From the NCBI RefSeq assembly GCF_000962805.1, contig NZ_JZTW01000002.1, positions 124,001 to 188,000 on the forward strand: a stretch of 64,000 nucleotides of DNA, in the 5' to 3' direction. The notes under the pieces were generated by a model that was not told the origin of the DNA, did not search any database, and saw only the letters and a list, made by a program, of their open reading frames with translations. Each line of letters opens with the position of its first letter. Within the stretch, counting starts at the first letter, position 1. The DNA comes from Pseudarthrobacter chlorophenolicus (GTDB taxonomy: Bacteria > Actinomycetota > Actinomycetes > Actinomycetales > Micrococcaceae). Below, piece by piece: positions 7,900-16,792 of the stretch. A program made the translations under genes and the position numbers.

Positions 7900-10626
7900 T
7901 CAGCTGATCAGCGCAGTGGCAGCCGAGTAGCGGGCCAGAGCTGTGTACGCCGTCTTGGTGCCGGTGACCCGGACCTTGATGGCGGCTCCCTTGTCAGCGG
8001 CCACCAGTTTGTAAGACTGAGCCGTGGCTCCGGTGATGGCAGTGCTGCCGCGGTACCACTGGTAAGCCAGGGTCACCGGCGCGGGTCCCCACGTGCCGGG
8101 GTTCGCTGTCAGGGTGCTGCCCACGGTCTTGGTGCCGGTGATTGTCGGAGTGGGACCGCTCAGCGTACCGGCAACAACGGCGGCCGTGGCCGCGGAGGTT
8201 TTCGCCGCCGTCGTATATCCGGCTTTGGTGCCGGTGACGCGGACCGTCATGGTCTTGCCCAGGTCAGCGGCTGCCAGAGGGTACGTTGCCGCGGTGGCGC
8301 CGCTGATGGCAACGCCGCTGCGGAACCACTGGTAGGCCAGCGTCACCGGCGCTGGACCCCACGTGCCGGGGTTGGCGGTCAGCGTGGCGCCCACCTTGGC
8401 GGTGCCGGTGATGGTGGGAACCGGCGCCGTCAGCGCGCCGGCAACTACGGCCGCCGTGGCCGCGGAGGTTTTCGCCGCCGTCGTGTACCCGGCTTTGGTG
8501 CCGGTGACACGGACCGTCATGGTCTTACCCAGGTCCGCAGCCGCGACAGGGTACGTCGCCGCCGTGGCGCCGCTGATGGCAACGCCGCTGCGGAACCACT
8601 GGTAGGCCAGCGTCACCGGCGCGGGACCCCAAGTGCCGGGGTTGGCGGTCAGCGTGGCGCCCACCCTGGCGGTGCCGGTGATGGTGGGAACCGGTGCCGT
8701 CAGCGCGCCGGCAACTACGGCCGCCGTGGCCGCGGAGGTTTTCGCCGCCGTCGTATATCCGGCTTTGGTGCCGGTGACGCGGACCGTCATGGTCTTGCCC
8801 AGGTCAGCGGCTGCCAGAGGGTACGTTGCCGCGGTGGCGCCGCTGATGGCAACGCCGCTGCGGAACCACTGGTAGGCCAGGGTCACCGGCGCGGGACCCC
8901 AGGTGCCGGGGTTGGCGGTCAGCGTGGCGCCCACCCTGGCGGTGCCGGTGATGGTGGGAACCGGCGCCGTCAGCGCGTCTGCGGCAACCGTTACCGAGGC
9001 CTGGCCGTAGTACGGCTGGAGCGGCCAGGCGTGAACGCTGAGGCGGGCGATGACCTTCTTGCCGGCGTCGGCCGCCGTGAGGGCAAAGGTTTTGGTGTTG
9101 GAGCGGTAGTCTGGGGCGCCGTTGACGAACCAGTCGTAGTACGGCCCGAACTCGGGGGTGGGCGTCAGCGTTCCGTGGTCCACGGTGAGGGTATTGCCGG
9201 CGCTGGGGGTCCCGGTGATGGTGAACGGCTTGGACGCCGTGGTGGCGTCCGCACCTGCCTGCCCGGCGTGCACCGTGTCCGTATAGGAGGCGTAGCCGGA
9301 CTTGCTTCCGGTGACCTTGGCGAAGATGTCATAGCCGGCGTCTGCAGACGTGACGGTGTAGGTGGCGGCGGTGGCACCGGCGATGTCGGTCGCCTCTGAA
9401 CCCTTGGTGCGGTGCCACTGGTAGGCGAGGGTTACGGGCGCCGGACCCCAGACTCCCGGATCAACTGTCAGGGTCTGGGCTGCCTGGACTGAACCATAAG
9501 CGAAGATCCGGCCAGGAGACAGCGAGAGTCCGGCCACTTCCAACTGCATAGGCACCTGCACACGTTGCCCGGCGGTGGTCGCCGTCAGCACCGCGGCGGT
9601 GTCGATGGTGGGCGCGTTGTTGTAGCACTCGGACTTGTAACGGTACTGCCGGGGTTCACCGTAGTAGGTGTCGAAGACGCAGATCTTGTACTTCTTGCCC
9701 ACCGTCATGCGCCAGTAGATCTTGCCGTTGGCGTCGGAGGTCAGCGGGCCCATCTGGGGGCCGTCCCAGGCGCCGGTGGCATCGTTGAAGACGTAGGGGA
9801 CGTAGCCCACTTCTGCGATGGGTGCTCCCGCCGGGTCTGTGACGGTGGCTTCCAGGACTGTCTCGTTCTTCAGGACGAAGTTGGCGTTGGTCCACTTGAC
9901 GCCTGGCGGGACAGTGGCGGCGGCGTAGGTGTCAACGCCCTGCGACCCGTTCCAGTACTGCTCCAGGTAGAGGCGCTGGCCTGAATCGTCCCGCACGCTG
10001 ATGTAGGCCTGGTTCGGCGAAACTTTGGCCAGCGTGTAGTAGCCGTTGGCGTCCGGCCGCGCCGTGCTGTACTGGCCACCATTGGCGGGCGAGGCGGAGA
10101 TCTCGGCGGCCGTCACGGGCTGGCCGGCAGAGTTCGTTATCCGCCCGCTCATGGTGCCGTAAGCCTCGAGCTGCGGGTTGTAGGTAGTGGTGGGTGCGGC
10201 GTCGGAGACGGCCAACGGGGTGGAGTTGTAGGCACCGGAGGAATTGCCGTTCCATTCGTCCGCGTAGGTGTCGGCGCAGGGGTTGCTTCCGCAGGTGATC
10301 CAGATTTTGTAGCTGCCCGCTGCCGGGACGGTGAAACTGTACGTGCCGTCGGCGCCGGACCACGCGCCCGCCACGAAGGAGGCGCTCGAGTCGCTGGTGT
10401 AGGCGCCCACCCAGGCGTTCCCCAGGGCCGCGGGAGTCGCGGTGGCGGTCAGCTTGCCTTTGACCACGCCCTTGAAGGTGTAGGTGGCGGCGTGCGCAGG
10501 CACGGCTCCGGCAAAGAGGCCGGCGGCGAGGAGTACGGCTGCGGCAAGGACGGCCCGGGCCCGGACCCACGCCCCTTGCCTTGGGTTTTGATGCGGCTGT
10601 GACAGGGCAGGGCGCGGCAACGGCAT
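7900..10626 (-). CDS. secreted Ig/CnaB-like repeat protein
   Basis: A 908-aa exported protein. A long signal peptide (hydrophobic AVLAAAVLLAAGLFAG, then AHA-ATY) begins it. Residues ~45-290 hold three carboxypeptidase-regulatory/CnaB-like beta modules (GVVKGKLTATATP, GRITNSAGQPVTAAEI, ATVTDPAGAPIAEV). The remainder is a chain of ~90-residue modules of the form ...VGATLTANPGTWGPAPVTLAYQW..., three of them almost identical and two or three more diverged. There is no LPXTG, transmembrane anchor or catalytic domain, so it is probably released or held non-covalently. The ATG at 10626 follows AAAGGAC. Role unknown; adhesion or binding is a guess from architecture. Confidence 0.85.
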   Translation of the reverse strand: MPLPRPALSQPHQNPRQGAWVRARAVLAAAVLLAAGLFAGAVPAHAATYTFKGVVKGKLTATATPAALGNAWVGAYTSDSSASFVAGAWSGADGTYSFTVPAAGSYKIWITCGSNPCADTYADEWNGNSSGAYNSTPLAVSDAAPTTTYNPQLEAYGTMSGRITNSAGQPVTAAEISASPANGGQYSTARPDANGYYTLAKVSPNQAYISVRDDSGQRLYLEQYWNGSQGVDTYAAATVPPGVKWTNANFVLKNETVLEATVTDPAGAPIAEVGYVPYVFNDATGAWDGPQMGPLTSDANGKIYWRMTVGKKYKICVFDTYYGEPRQYRYKSECYNNAPTIDTAAVLTATTAGQRVQVPMQLEVAGLSLSPGRIFAYGSVQAAQTLTVDPGVWGPAPVTLAYQWHRTKGSEATDIAGATAATYTVTSADAGYDIFAKVTGSKSGYASYTDTVHAGQAGADATTASKPFTITGTPSAGNTLTVDHGTLTPTPEFGPYYDWFVNGAPDYRSNTKTFALTAADAGKKVIARLSVHAWPLQPYYGQASVTVAADALTAPVPTITGTARVGATLTANPGTWGPAPVTLAYQWFRSGVAISGATAATYPLAAADLGKTMTVRVTGTKAGYTTAAKTSAATAAVVAGALTAPVPTITGTARVGATLTANPGTWGPAPVTLAYQWFRSGVAISGATAATYPVAAADLGKTMTVRVTGTKAGYTTAAKTSAATAAVVAGALTAPVPTITGTAKVGATLTANPGTWGPAPVTLAYQWFRSGVAISGATAATYPLAAADLGKTMTVRVTGTKAGYTTAAKTSAATAAVVAGTLSGPTPTITGTKTVGSTLTANPGTWGPAPVTLAYQWYRGSTAITGATAQSYKLVAADKGAAIKVRVTGTKTAYTALARYSAATALIS
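8161..8970 (-). repeat. three tandem 270-bp coding repeats
   Basis: Copies at 8701-8970, 8431-8700 and 8161-8430 encode the same 90-residue module with very few replacements. The two outer copies share a run of silent variants that the middle copy lacks (an A-B-A pattern). A fourth, clearly diverged module occupies 7900-8160. The near identity indicates recent duplication or conversion and makes the copy number likely to vary. Confidence 0.9.
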
Positions 10627-10728
10627 GGGATGAGTCCTTTTCCCCCAGAAAGTGACAGTGTGAACCGAGCGGTTCACAGTCATCCTAGGCGCCGGTCAAG
10701 GCCGGGGCCATGGGGAGTTCTGCCCGCC

Positions 10729-11328
10729 TTAGGCCGCCGCTGCCGCTTCTTCAAGCAGGGCGCCGGCCATCAGGGTTGCGGTCCGCACAATGAAAGCACG
10801 ACGGCGGACGGCCCGGTGGGTGCCGCCGCCCGCCAGCAGCGCGTCGATCTGGGGCAGGACGGGCCAACCGTCGCAGAGCGTGACCACAGTGATCAGCAGG
10901 TCCGCGGCGTCCTCCCGGGCCACGCCGGGAAGCACCTCCATCACCTGCCCCACCTTGATGGCGCAGTGGTCCGTCCGGGTGGCCCTGCTGACGGTTTCGC
11001 TCCCCCGCTCCAGCCCTTCCCAGAACACCAGCCGCGGCAGCACGCCGTCGGTGGTGTGCCGGTCGAAGAGCCTGCCCGCGTAGTCGCCGAATGCTTCGGG
11101 TCCGGTTCCCTGGATGGGAACCTCGGTCATGACGCGGATCATCTCGGCGGCCAGGACGGCGTCGAACAGTTCGTCCTTCTTGCCGAAGTACTGGTAGATG
11201 CGTTCCTTGTTGACCCCGGCGGCTGCGGCGATCCGGTCAACCCGCGCGCCGGCCAGGCCGTTGGCGCTGAACTCCTCCGTGGCGGCAGCCAGCAGCAGTT
11301 CCTTGGTGCGTTCCGTGTTCCAGGCCAT
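10729..11328 (-). CDS. TetR/AcrR family transcriptional regulator
   Basis: A 199-aa regulator. The helix-turn-helix is AAATEEFSANGLAGARVDRIAAAAG followed by VNKERIYQYFGKKDELF, placing it near the AcrR-type group. It is divergently oriented from a 95-aa membrane protein, with two related palindromes between them. Ala-rich C-terminal tail. Ligand unknown. Confidence 0.9.
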   Translation of the reverse strand: MAWNTERTKELLLAAATEEFSANGLAGARVDRIAAAAGVNKERIYQYFGKKDELFDAVLAAEMIRVMTEVPIQGTGPEAFGDYAGRLFDRHTTDGVLPRLVFWEGLERGSETVSRATRTDHCAIKVGQVMEVLPGVAREDAADLLITVVTLCDGWPVLPQIDALLAGGGTHRAVRRRAFIVRTATLMAGALLEEAAAAA

Positions 11329-11348
11329 GGCACCAGTTTACGCAATTC

Positions 11349-11418
11349 CAACCAACCAGTTGCAATTGCCGGACGCGGCGCATATTCTCGGTTCACACCA
11401 AAAGCAACTAATTAGTTG
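11349..11418. promoter_or_regulatory. paired CAAC..GTTG operators between divergent genes
   Basis: CAACTAATTAGTTG (11405-11418) is a perfect 14-bp palindrome just before the ribosome site of the small membrane protein gene. CAACCAACCAGTTG (11349-11362) is an 11/14 match close to the tetR start. Both fit operators for the adjacent TetR protein, which would then repress itself and its neighbour. Binding is inferred. Confidence 0.6.
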
Positions 11419-11427
11419 GAGATTTTC

Positions 11428-11715
11428 ATGGAGACCGCTCCCGGCCCCGCCGTCCTCACCCCACCCGCCGCTTCTGCGCCCGCCTCGCCGCCGGCTGTTC
11501 CGTCCGTCCATGTCCGGGCGGCCATCACCTGGCTGGCGATCTTCCCGCTGGTAGCCCTCGGCATGATGGCCTCCGCACCGCTGACCGAGGGATGGCATCC
11601 GGTTTTCAAAGCCCTGACCCTGACCCTCGTGGTGGTCCCCACCGCCGTCTACCTGGTGGTGCCCCGGATGATGAGGGCCCATGCCTCGTTGATCCGCCGC
11701 CGCCCAAGAGGCTGA
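11428..11715 (+). CDS. small two-helix membrane protein, unknown
   Basis: A 95-aa protein with a Pro/Ala-rich N-terminus (~30 residues), two hydrophobic segments (VRAAITWLAIFPLVALGMM and ALTLTLVVVPTAVYLVV) and a basic tail (RRRPRG). The ATG at 11428 follows GGAG. It starts right after a perfect TetR-type palindrome, so it is probably the main target of the divergent TetR gene. No family recognised. Confidence 0.7.
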   Translation: METAPGPAVLTPPAASAPASPPAVPSVHVRAAITWLAIFPLVALGMMASAPLTEGWHPVFKALTLTLVVVPTAVYLVVPRMMRAHASLIRRRPRG

Positions 11716-11739
11716 TTACACCGCGCTTTAAACGCAACG

Positions 11740-11771
11740 GCGCCCGTCCCCCTCAAGCGGGGAACGGGCGC
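11740..11771. terminator. hairpin between convergent genes
   Basis: G/C-rich stem with arms GCGCCCGT and ACGGGCGC, extended by CCCC/GGGG with a small bulge, lying between the 95-aa membrane protein and the convergent MHS transporter. Confidence 0.65.
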
Positions 11772-11789
11772 GGTGCGTACTGCGGACGC

Positions 11790-13208
11790 TCAGCGCTTGG
11801 CGGCGGCCAAGCGATCGTCGTCGTCCGCGCTGGAAGCCGCACCGGCGTCCCAGGCGTGGCCCTGTTCCTGGTCCAGGTGGGTCGACTTCTTGTTCTTGAG
11901 CGCGAAGATGTAGACCAGCAGCGACACCCCAATGGCCACGGTGACGTAGGTGAAGAGCAGTTCCACCTGGCCAGCCTTCTGCAGGGCTGCGCCGATCAGC
12001 GGGACGGTGCCGCCGAACATCGAGTTGGCGAGCGCGTAGCCCAGCCCCACGCCGAGTGCGCGGATCGAGGCGGGGAACAGTTCGGCCTTGACCAGGGCGT
12101 TGATGGAGGTGTAGCCGCCCATGATCAGCAGCCCGCCCATCATCAGCAGGAACGCGACCACCGGGTCCTTGGTGCCGGCGAGCGCGGACATCAGCGGCCA
12201 CGTAAACAGCACGCCGGTGATGCCGAACCAGAGCAGCAGGGGCTTGCGGCCGATCTTGTCCGAGATGATGCCGTAGACGGGCTGCAGCAGCATGAAGATG
12301 AAGAGCGCCCAGAAGTTGATCACCGAGGTGGTTTCCTTGGGAATCCCGCTGGTGTTGTTCATGAAGCTGAGGATGAAGTTGGTGTACGTGTAGAACGCCA
12401 CGGTGCCGCCCAGGGTGACGCCGATGCAGATCAGCAGCGCCCTCCAGTGCTTGGTGAAGAGCAGCTTCAGTGTTCCGGGCTGTGCCTCGCCGGAAGATTT
12501 CGCACCGGAGGCCGCTTCCACCTGGCTGGCGGAGACGGTTTCCTCCATGGAACGCCGGAGCCACAGGACCACCAGTGCAGCCACGCCGCCAATGGCGAAC
12601 GGAATGCGCCAGCCCCACTCGGTCAGGGCTTCTTTGCCCAGGGCGTTCTGCAGGATCACCAGGACCAGCAGGGCCAGCATCTGGCCGCCGATCAGGGTGA
12701 CGTACTGGAAGCTGGAGAAGAAGCCGCGGCGCTTGGCGGTGGCGGCCTCAGACATGTAGGTGGCACTGGTGCCGTACTCGCCGCCCACGGAGAAGCCCTG
12801 AACCAGGCGCGCCAGGACCAGCAGGACCAGGGCCCAGACGCCGATTACGTCCTTGGTGGGCAGGATGGCGATGAAGAACGACCCGGCGGACATCATGGTC
12901 ACGCTCAGCGTCAAAGCGGCTTTCCGGCCCCGGCGGTCGGCGAACCGGCCGAAGAACCAGCTGCCGATGGGCCGCATGAGGAAGGTGACGGCGAAGACAG
13001 CCATGCCTTCGAGGGCACCCTGCAGCGGGTCCTTGGAATTGAAGAAGTGTGGCTGGAAGTAGGCCAGGAACGCCGTGTAGATGTAGACGTCGTACCATTC
13101 CACCAGGTTTCCGGCGGAGCCCTTGAGGATGTTGCCCACGGCCCGGCGGGTTTGTGCCGCCTCGGACTGGGCTGCCCCCGTCAGCGGCGCTGCTTGTTCG
13201 GTGCTCAT
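11790..13208 (-). CDS. MHS-family MFS transporter (alpha-ketoglutarate/dicarboxylate type)
   Basis: A 472-aa proton symporter-type permease with about 12 hydrophobic segments. Residues ~20-45 (GNLVEWYDVYIYTAFLAYF) and the RPIGSWFFGRFADRRGRK loop are signatures of the metabolite:H+ symporter (MHS) group that includes KgtP, citrate and shikimate permeases; RLVQGFSVGGEYGTSATY is also diagnostic. I use the second of two adjacent ATGs (13208) because GGAAGG is then 6 bases away. The gene is divergent from a TctDE-like two-component operon, suggesting regulated uptake of a carboxylate. The substrate cannot be read from sequence alone. Confidence 0.88.
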   Translation of the reverse strand: MSTEQAAPLTGAAQSEAAQTRRAVGNILKGSAGNLVEWYDVYIYTAFLAYFQPHFFNSKDPLQGALEGMAVFAVTFLMRPIGSWFFGRFADRRGRKAALTLSVTMMSAGSFFIAILPTKDVIGVWALVLLVLARLVQGFSVGGEYGTSATYMSEAATAKRRGFFSSFQYVTLIGGQMLALLVLVILQNALGKEALTEWGWRIPFAIGGVAALVVLWLRRSMEETVSASQVEAASGAKSSGEAQPGTLKLLFTKHWRALLICIGVTLGGTVAFYTYTNFILSFMNNTSGIPKETTSVINFWALFIFMLLQPVYGIISDKIGRKPLLLWFGITGVLFTWPLMSALAGTKDPVVAFLLMMGGLLIMGGYTSINALVKAELFPASIRALGVGLGYALANSMFGGTVPLIGAALQKAGQVELLFTYVTVAIGVSLLVYIFALKNKKSTHLDQEQGHAWDAGAASSADDDDRLAAAKR

Positions 13209-13440
13209 CATGAACCTTCCTTGGTGTGACGGTCTCCCGAAAGCGCGGAGGACCTCCACCAAACTATGGGTGATCCACGGCACAGCCAACGCGGAAGCGG
13301 GTTTCCTAACACTTCCTTAGGAATAGGCAATTCCCCGATACCGAGCGCCGGTTCCCTGTGAGGCGGTAATCTCCAAAGGCGGGTTAGTCCCCGCGCCGGA
13401 CCCCCTCCCGGCCCGCGCCCCTCCCCCAAGGACAAGGAAC

Positions 13441-14115
13441 ATGGCCATGGAAGTGCTCATCGTCGAGGACGACGACGCCATGGCAGGTGCGCTGGCGGCG
13501 GGTGTTGCGACGGCGGGCCACAGGACCACCAGGGTGGCTCGCGGAGCGGACGCTCTGCTGGTCCACCGGGACTTCGAGGTGATCCTCCTGGACCTCGGGC
13601 TGCCGGACATGGACGGCCTGGACGTCCTCCGCAAGCTTCGCCAGATCACCGACTGCCCCATCCTCATCCTCACCGCCCGCGACGACGAACGCAGCGTGGT
13701 CCTGGGGCTTCGCTCCGGCGCCGATGACTACCTGGTCAAACCCGTGAAGCTCGTGGAACTGCTGGCACGCATCGAGGCCGTTACCCGGCGGGCGGGCCGC
13801 CGTACCGGCACCGTGCCGGACACCATCGTCCTGGGCGACCTCGACATTGACCTGGGCCGGCGCGTCGCATCCAGGGACGGCGCTGTCCTCCCGCTGACGG
13901 CCACGGAATTCGAGCTCCTGGCCCTCCTTGCCCGGCACGCCGGCTCGGTGGTCACCCGGGAGCAGATCCTCGACGCCCTGTGGGGCGATGCCTTCCTGGC
14001 CTCATCCCGGTCCCTGGATGTGCACCTGACCGGGTTGCGCGCAAAACTGCAGAAGCCCGGTTTCATCATCAACGTCCGGGGCGTGGGCTACCGGGTGGAA
14101 GCGGATCCGGCGTGA
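13441..14115 (+). CDS. OmpR/PhoB-family response regulator (TctD-like)
   Basis: A 224-aa two-component regulator. The receiver has the acidic pocket EDDD (9-12), phospho-acceptor Asp51 in LLDLGLPD, and the conserved Lys in DDYLVKPV. The C-terminal winged helix is LTATEFELLALLARHAGSVV to SRSLDVHLTGLRAKL and RGVGYRV. AAGGA precedes the ATG. It overlaps the sensor kinase gene by GTGA, and a third overlapping gene encodes a binding lipoprotein. The likely target is the divergent MHS transporter. Confidence 0.92.
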   Translation: MAMEVLIVEDDDAMAGALAAGVATAGHRTTRVARGADALLVHRDFEVILLDLGLPDMDGLDVLRKLRQITDCPILILTARDDERSVVLGLRSGADDYLVKPVKLVELLARIEAVTRRAGRRTGTVPDTIVLGDLDIDLGRRVASRDGAVLPLTATEFELLALLARHAGSVVTREQILDALWGDAFLASSRSLDVHLTGLRAKLQKPGFIINVRGVGYRVEADPA

Positions 14116-15554
14116 GGCTGCGGGTCCTTGGCGTCCTCAGCGTGCTGTGCCTCGTGGTGGTGTTCCTGGCGTCCGGCACCATCCTGTCCTCGGCGGCGCG
14201 GGAGCTGACGCAGGAGGTCCAGATCAACCGGGTGGCGTCCCTGAACCGGCTGGCCCAGGTTGCTTTCGATGCGGCCGGCGACGGCGATACCGCGCGGCTG
14301 CAGCGCGAGATGGACACGTACTCCGCCCTCTATGCCGAGGGGATCGTGGTCCGGCTGCAGCAGGAGACGCTCAGCTCGGGAGGACTCAGCGAATCGCGCT
14401 CCGACGTGCAGGATGCGCTGTCCCTGGCCCGGCTGAACGTCAACGGCACCGCACTGGCGCCGCTGGAGCCGCTCGGTTCCGGCTCCGAGGTGATCTTCCG
14501 CCCCTTCGGCAGCGCCAACCAGGTGCTGGGTGGCGTGGCCATGGACGTCAATCTCGACGCCGCCCGGGCAAAGCTGCAGCAGCGCTGGCTCGTGGTGGGA
14601 GCCGCCGCCGTCGCCCTCGCTGCCGTCCTGCTGCTGGCCGCCGCGCGCGTGACCGGCTGGGTGCTGCGGCCCGTCCTGCGGCTGAACTCCGCCGTAACCG
14701 AACTGGGCCGCACGGGCCGGGCAGGGCGGCTGCCGGAGGACGGCCCGCCGGAACTGCGCGAACTGAGCAGGTCCTTTTCTGCCATGGCGCGGACGGTCAG
14801 CGACAGCATCGACTCGCAGCGCCAACTGATTGCCGATACGTCGCACCAGCTGCGGAACCCCATCGGAGCGCTCCGGCTTCGGCTGGACGTGCTCCAGCTT
14901 GAACTGAAGTCCGAACGGGAACACGACGCCGCCGCCAGTGCGGTGGCCGAACTGGAGCGGGTGGAGGAGATCCTGGATGACGTCCTGAAGCTGGCCGCCG
15001 CCGAGCATCGGGCCAGCGAGGACGCCGTCCGGGACTTCAACAGCCCGGGGGCCAGGCCCGTTGCTGCGCCGATCGACCCGTACCCCGTCCTGCAGGAGGA
15101 AGTGGAGCGGGCTGCCCCCGCTGCGGGCCGCGCCGGCGTGCGGCTGGTCATCGCTCCCCCGCCACCGGCCCCGGTCCTGGTAGCGTGCGAGCCGGCCGAG
15201 CTTGCCCAGATGGTGGGCGAGCTCGTGGGCAACGCAGTCAAGTACGCACCCGGGGCCTCCGTCACTGCCGCCGTCAGGGCGGAGTTTTCCACGGTCACGG
15301 TGGAGATTTACGACGACGGCCCGGGGCTTTCAGAACAGGACCTCGCCCAGGCGTCAACAAGATTTTGGCGGGCGCCGCAGCACGCCTCGGTCCGGGGAAC
15401 AGGCCTGGGCATGACGATCGTGGGTGAACTGGCGGCGGCCAACGGTGGCCGCCTGGTCCTGGGAACCGCGTCACCGCACGGACTGTCTGCCCGGCTCGAA
15501 TTTCCTGTTCCGGTGCTGGGCAGCCTCTCCGAAGGCGGGGATGGACGTGGCTGA
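14112..15554 (+). CDS. sensor histidine kinase (TctE-like)
   Basis: A 480-aa membrane kinase. Transmembrane segments at ~3-23 and ~158-180 enclose an extracytoplasmic sensor of ~130 residues. HAMP-like region, then the H-box SHQLRNP with phospho-acceptor His245, N-box GELVGNAVKYAP (Asn374), DDGPG and GTGLGM ATP-lid motifs. The GTG at 14112 overlaps the regulator's stop, implying coupled translation. The last 14 bases overlap the start of the TAXI lipoprotein gene. The sensor organisation and neighbours resemble TctE kinases that sense tricarboxylates. Confidence 0.9.
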   Translation: MRLRVLGVLSVLCLVVVFLASGTILSSAARELTQEVQINRVASLNRLAQVAFDAAGDGDTARLQREMDTYSALYAEGIVVRLQQETLSSGGLSESRSDVQDALSLARLNVNGTALAPLEPLGSGSEVIFRPFGSANQVLGGVAMDVNLDAARAKLQQRWLVVGAAAVALAAVLLLAAARVTGWVLRPVLRLNSAVTELGRTGRAGRLPEDGPPELRELSRSFSAMARTVSDSIDSQRQLIADTSHQLRNPIGALRLRLDVLQLELKSEREHDAAASAVAELERVEEILDDVLKLAAAEHRASEDAVRDFNSPGARPVAAPIDPYPVLQEEVERAAPAAGRAGVRLVIAPPPPAPVLVACEPAELAQMVGELVGNAVKYAPGASVTAAVRAEFSTVTVEIYDDGPGLSEQDLAQASTRFWRAPQHASVRGTGLGMTIVGELAAANGGRLVLGTASPHGLSARLEFPVPVLGSLSEGGDGRG

Positions 15555-16578
15555 GGCCGGAACGTCCGGCCTTACCGGTGCCGGCTTCCCTAGGCGGTCC
15601 CTCCTGAAAAACGGGGCAGGCCTGGCAGCAGCGGCCCTCCTCCCGGCCATGCTGTCCGCCTGCAGCGGGAACCGGCCCGGGCTGCTGACCGTGGCCGGCG
15701 GTGAGGCGGGTGGCTTCTACCTCGAGTTCTCAACGCTCCTGGCCGCGTCCCTGGAACGCCACGGCGTGGCCCAGAAAGCTGTAGCCGTGGCCACCGGCGG
15801 CAGCCTGGATAATCTGGCGCAGTTGCGGGAGGGAAGGGCCACTCTTGCCGTATCCCTTGCCGATGCGGTTGCCGGCCCTGCCGGGGCTGGGGGCGCCACG
15901 GCAGGCGAGGGCGTCGCGCCACTGGCCGCGCTGGGGAAGGTCTACGAAAATTACGTCCATTGCATCGTGCGTAAGGGCAGCAGCATCACTGCCCTGGCAC
16001 AGTTGTCCGGGCGGACCGTGGCAGTGGGCCAGCCGGGTTCGGGGACGTCGCTCACCACGCCGCGGCTGCTCGCGGCAGCGGGCCTTGCTACCCCGGCGGA
16101 AGGCGGTCCGGCGGCGGAAGGCAGCGTCGCCGTCGTCAGCCTGGGCCTGAACGACGGCCTGGCGGCCCTGAAGGCCGGTACCGTGGACGCCTTGTTCTGG
16201 TCCGGCGGCGTGCCCACGGCCGCCATCACCGCAGCGCAGCGGGAGGTGCCGCTGGCGCTGCTGGACCTCTCCTCCCTGCTGCCGGAACTGCGCGTCCGGC
16301 ATGGTGCCCAGTACGACCGCGTGTTCATCCCCGCCGAAAGCTACCCCGGTGTACCCGCCGTCTGGACCGTGGGTACAGCCAACCTGTTGCTGTGCCGCGC
16401 CGACCTGGACGCCGGGACGGTCGAGCGGACCGTCCAGCTCCTGGTGAACCACGCCGGCGAACTGATTCCGCAGTCCAGCCTCGGCGTGCAGTTCCTCAGC
16501 CCGGAAACGCTGATCAACACCGCCGGCATTCCCCTGCACCCCGCTGCCGCAGCCGCGTACCGGGCACTGCACGGCTAG
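15541..16578 (+). CDS. TAXI-family solute-binding lipoprotein with Tat-type signal
   Basis: A 345-aa extracytoplasmic binding protein of the TRAP-associated (TAXI) type. The N-terminus has a twin-arginine motif (RRSLLK at ~18-23), a hydrophobic stretch and a lipobox LSAC, so it should be folded, exported and lipid-anchored. Family features are GGEAGGFYLEFSTLLAASL, VATGGSLDNLAQL, the SGRTVAVGQPGSGT segment and LKAGTVDALFWSGG. No TRAP membrane subunit lies nearby. Being the third gene of a two-component operon (14-bp overlap with the kinase), it may serve as a periplasmic sensor partner rather than a transport component. Confidence 0.85.
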   Translation: MDVAEAGTSGLTGAGFPRRSLLKNGAGLAAAALLPAMLSACSGNRPGLLTVAGGEAGGFYLEFSTLLAASLERHGVAQKAVAVATGGSLDNLAQLREGRATLAVSLADAVAGPAGAGGATAGEGVAPLAALGKVYENYVHCIVRKGSSITALAQLSGRTVAVGQPGSGTSLTTPRLLAAAGLATPAEGGPAAEGSVAVVSLGLNDGLAALKAGTVDALFWSGGVPTAAITAAQREVPLALLDLSSLLPELRVRHGAQYDRVFIPAESYPGVPAVWTVGTANLLLCRADLDAGTVERTVQLLVNHAGELIPQSSLGVQFLSPETLINTAGIPLHPAAAAAYRALHG

Positions 16579-16792
16579 CAACGCGCTTGGTAACGGCGGC
16601 CCTCCCACCGACGCGCACTCTCTCGTGGCGGCTCTCCCCCACGCGCCCGCTCACTGTCCTCACGAAAGCGAGCGCGCGTCGCGGGGAACCCACCACAGCT
16701 GAGCGGGCGTCGGTCAGTGCCGGGAGTCGGCCACTGACGCGTCCGGAACATCCCAGAACGTGTCACCACCGGAACCGCCGACTGGCCGTAGC

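Noticed and set aside
8093..8875. Three 80-aa plus-strand open frames with nearly identical sequence
   Set aside because: They are antisense shadows of the 270-bp repeats in the minus-strand surface protein; no ribosome sites or family match.
11592..13229. Long plus-strand open frame of 545 codons opposite the MHS transporter
   Set aside because: Composition (Gln/His/Gly-rich) is typical of an antisense reading of a transporter gene; no ribosome site or domain.
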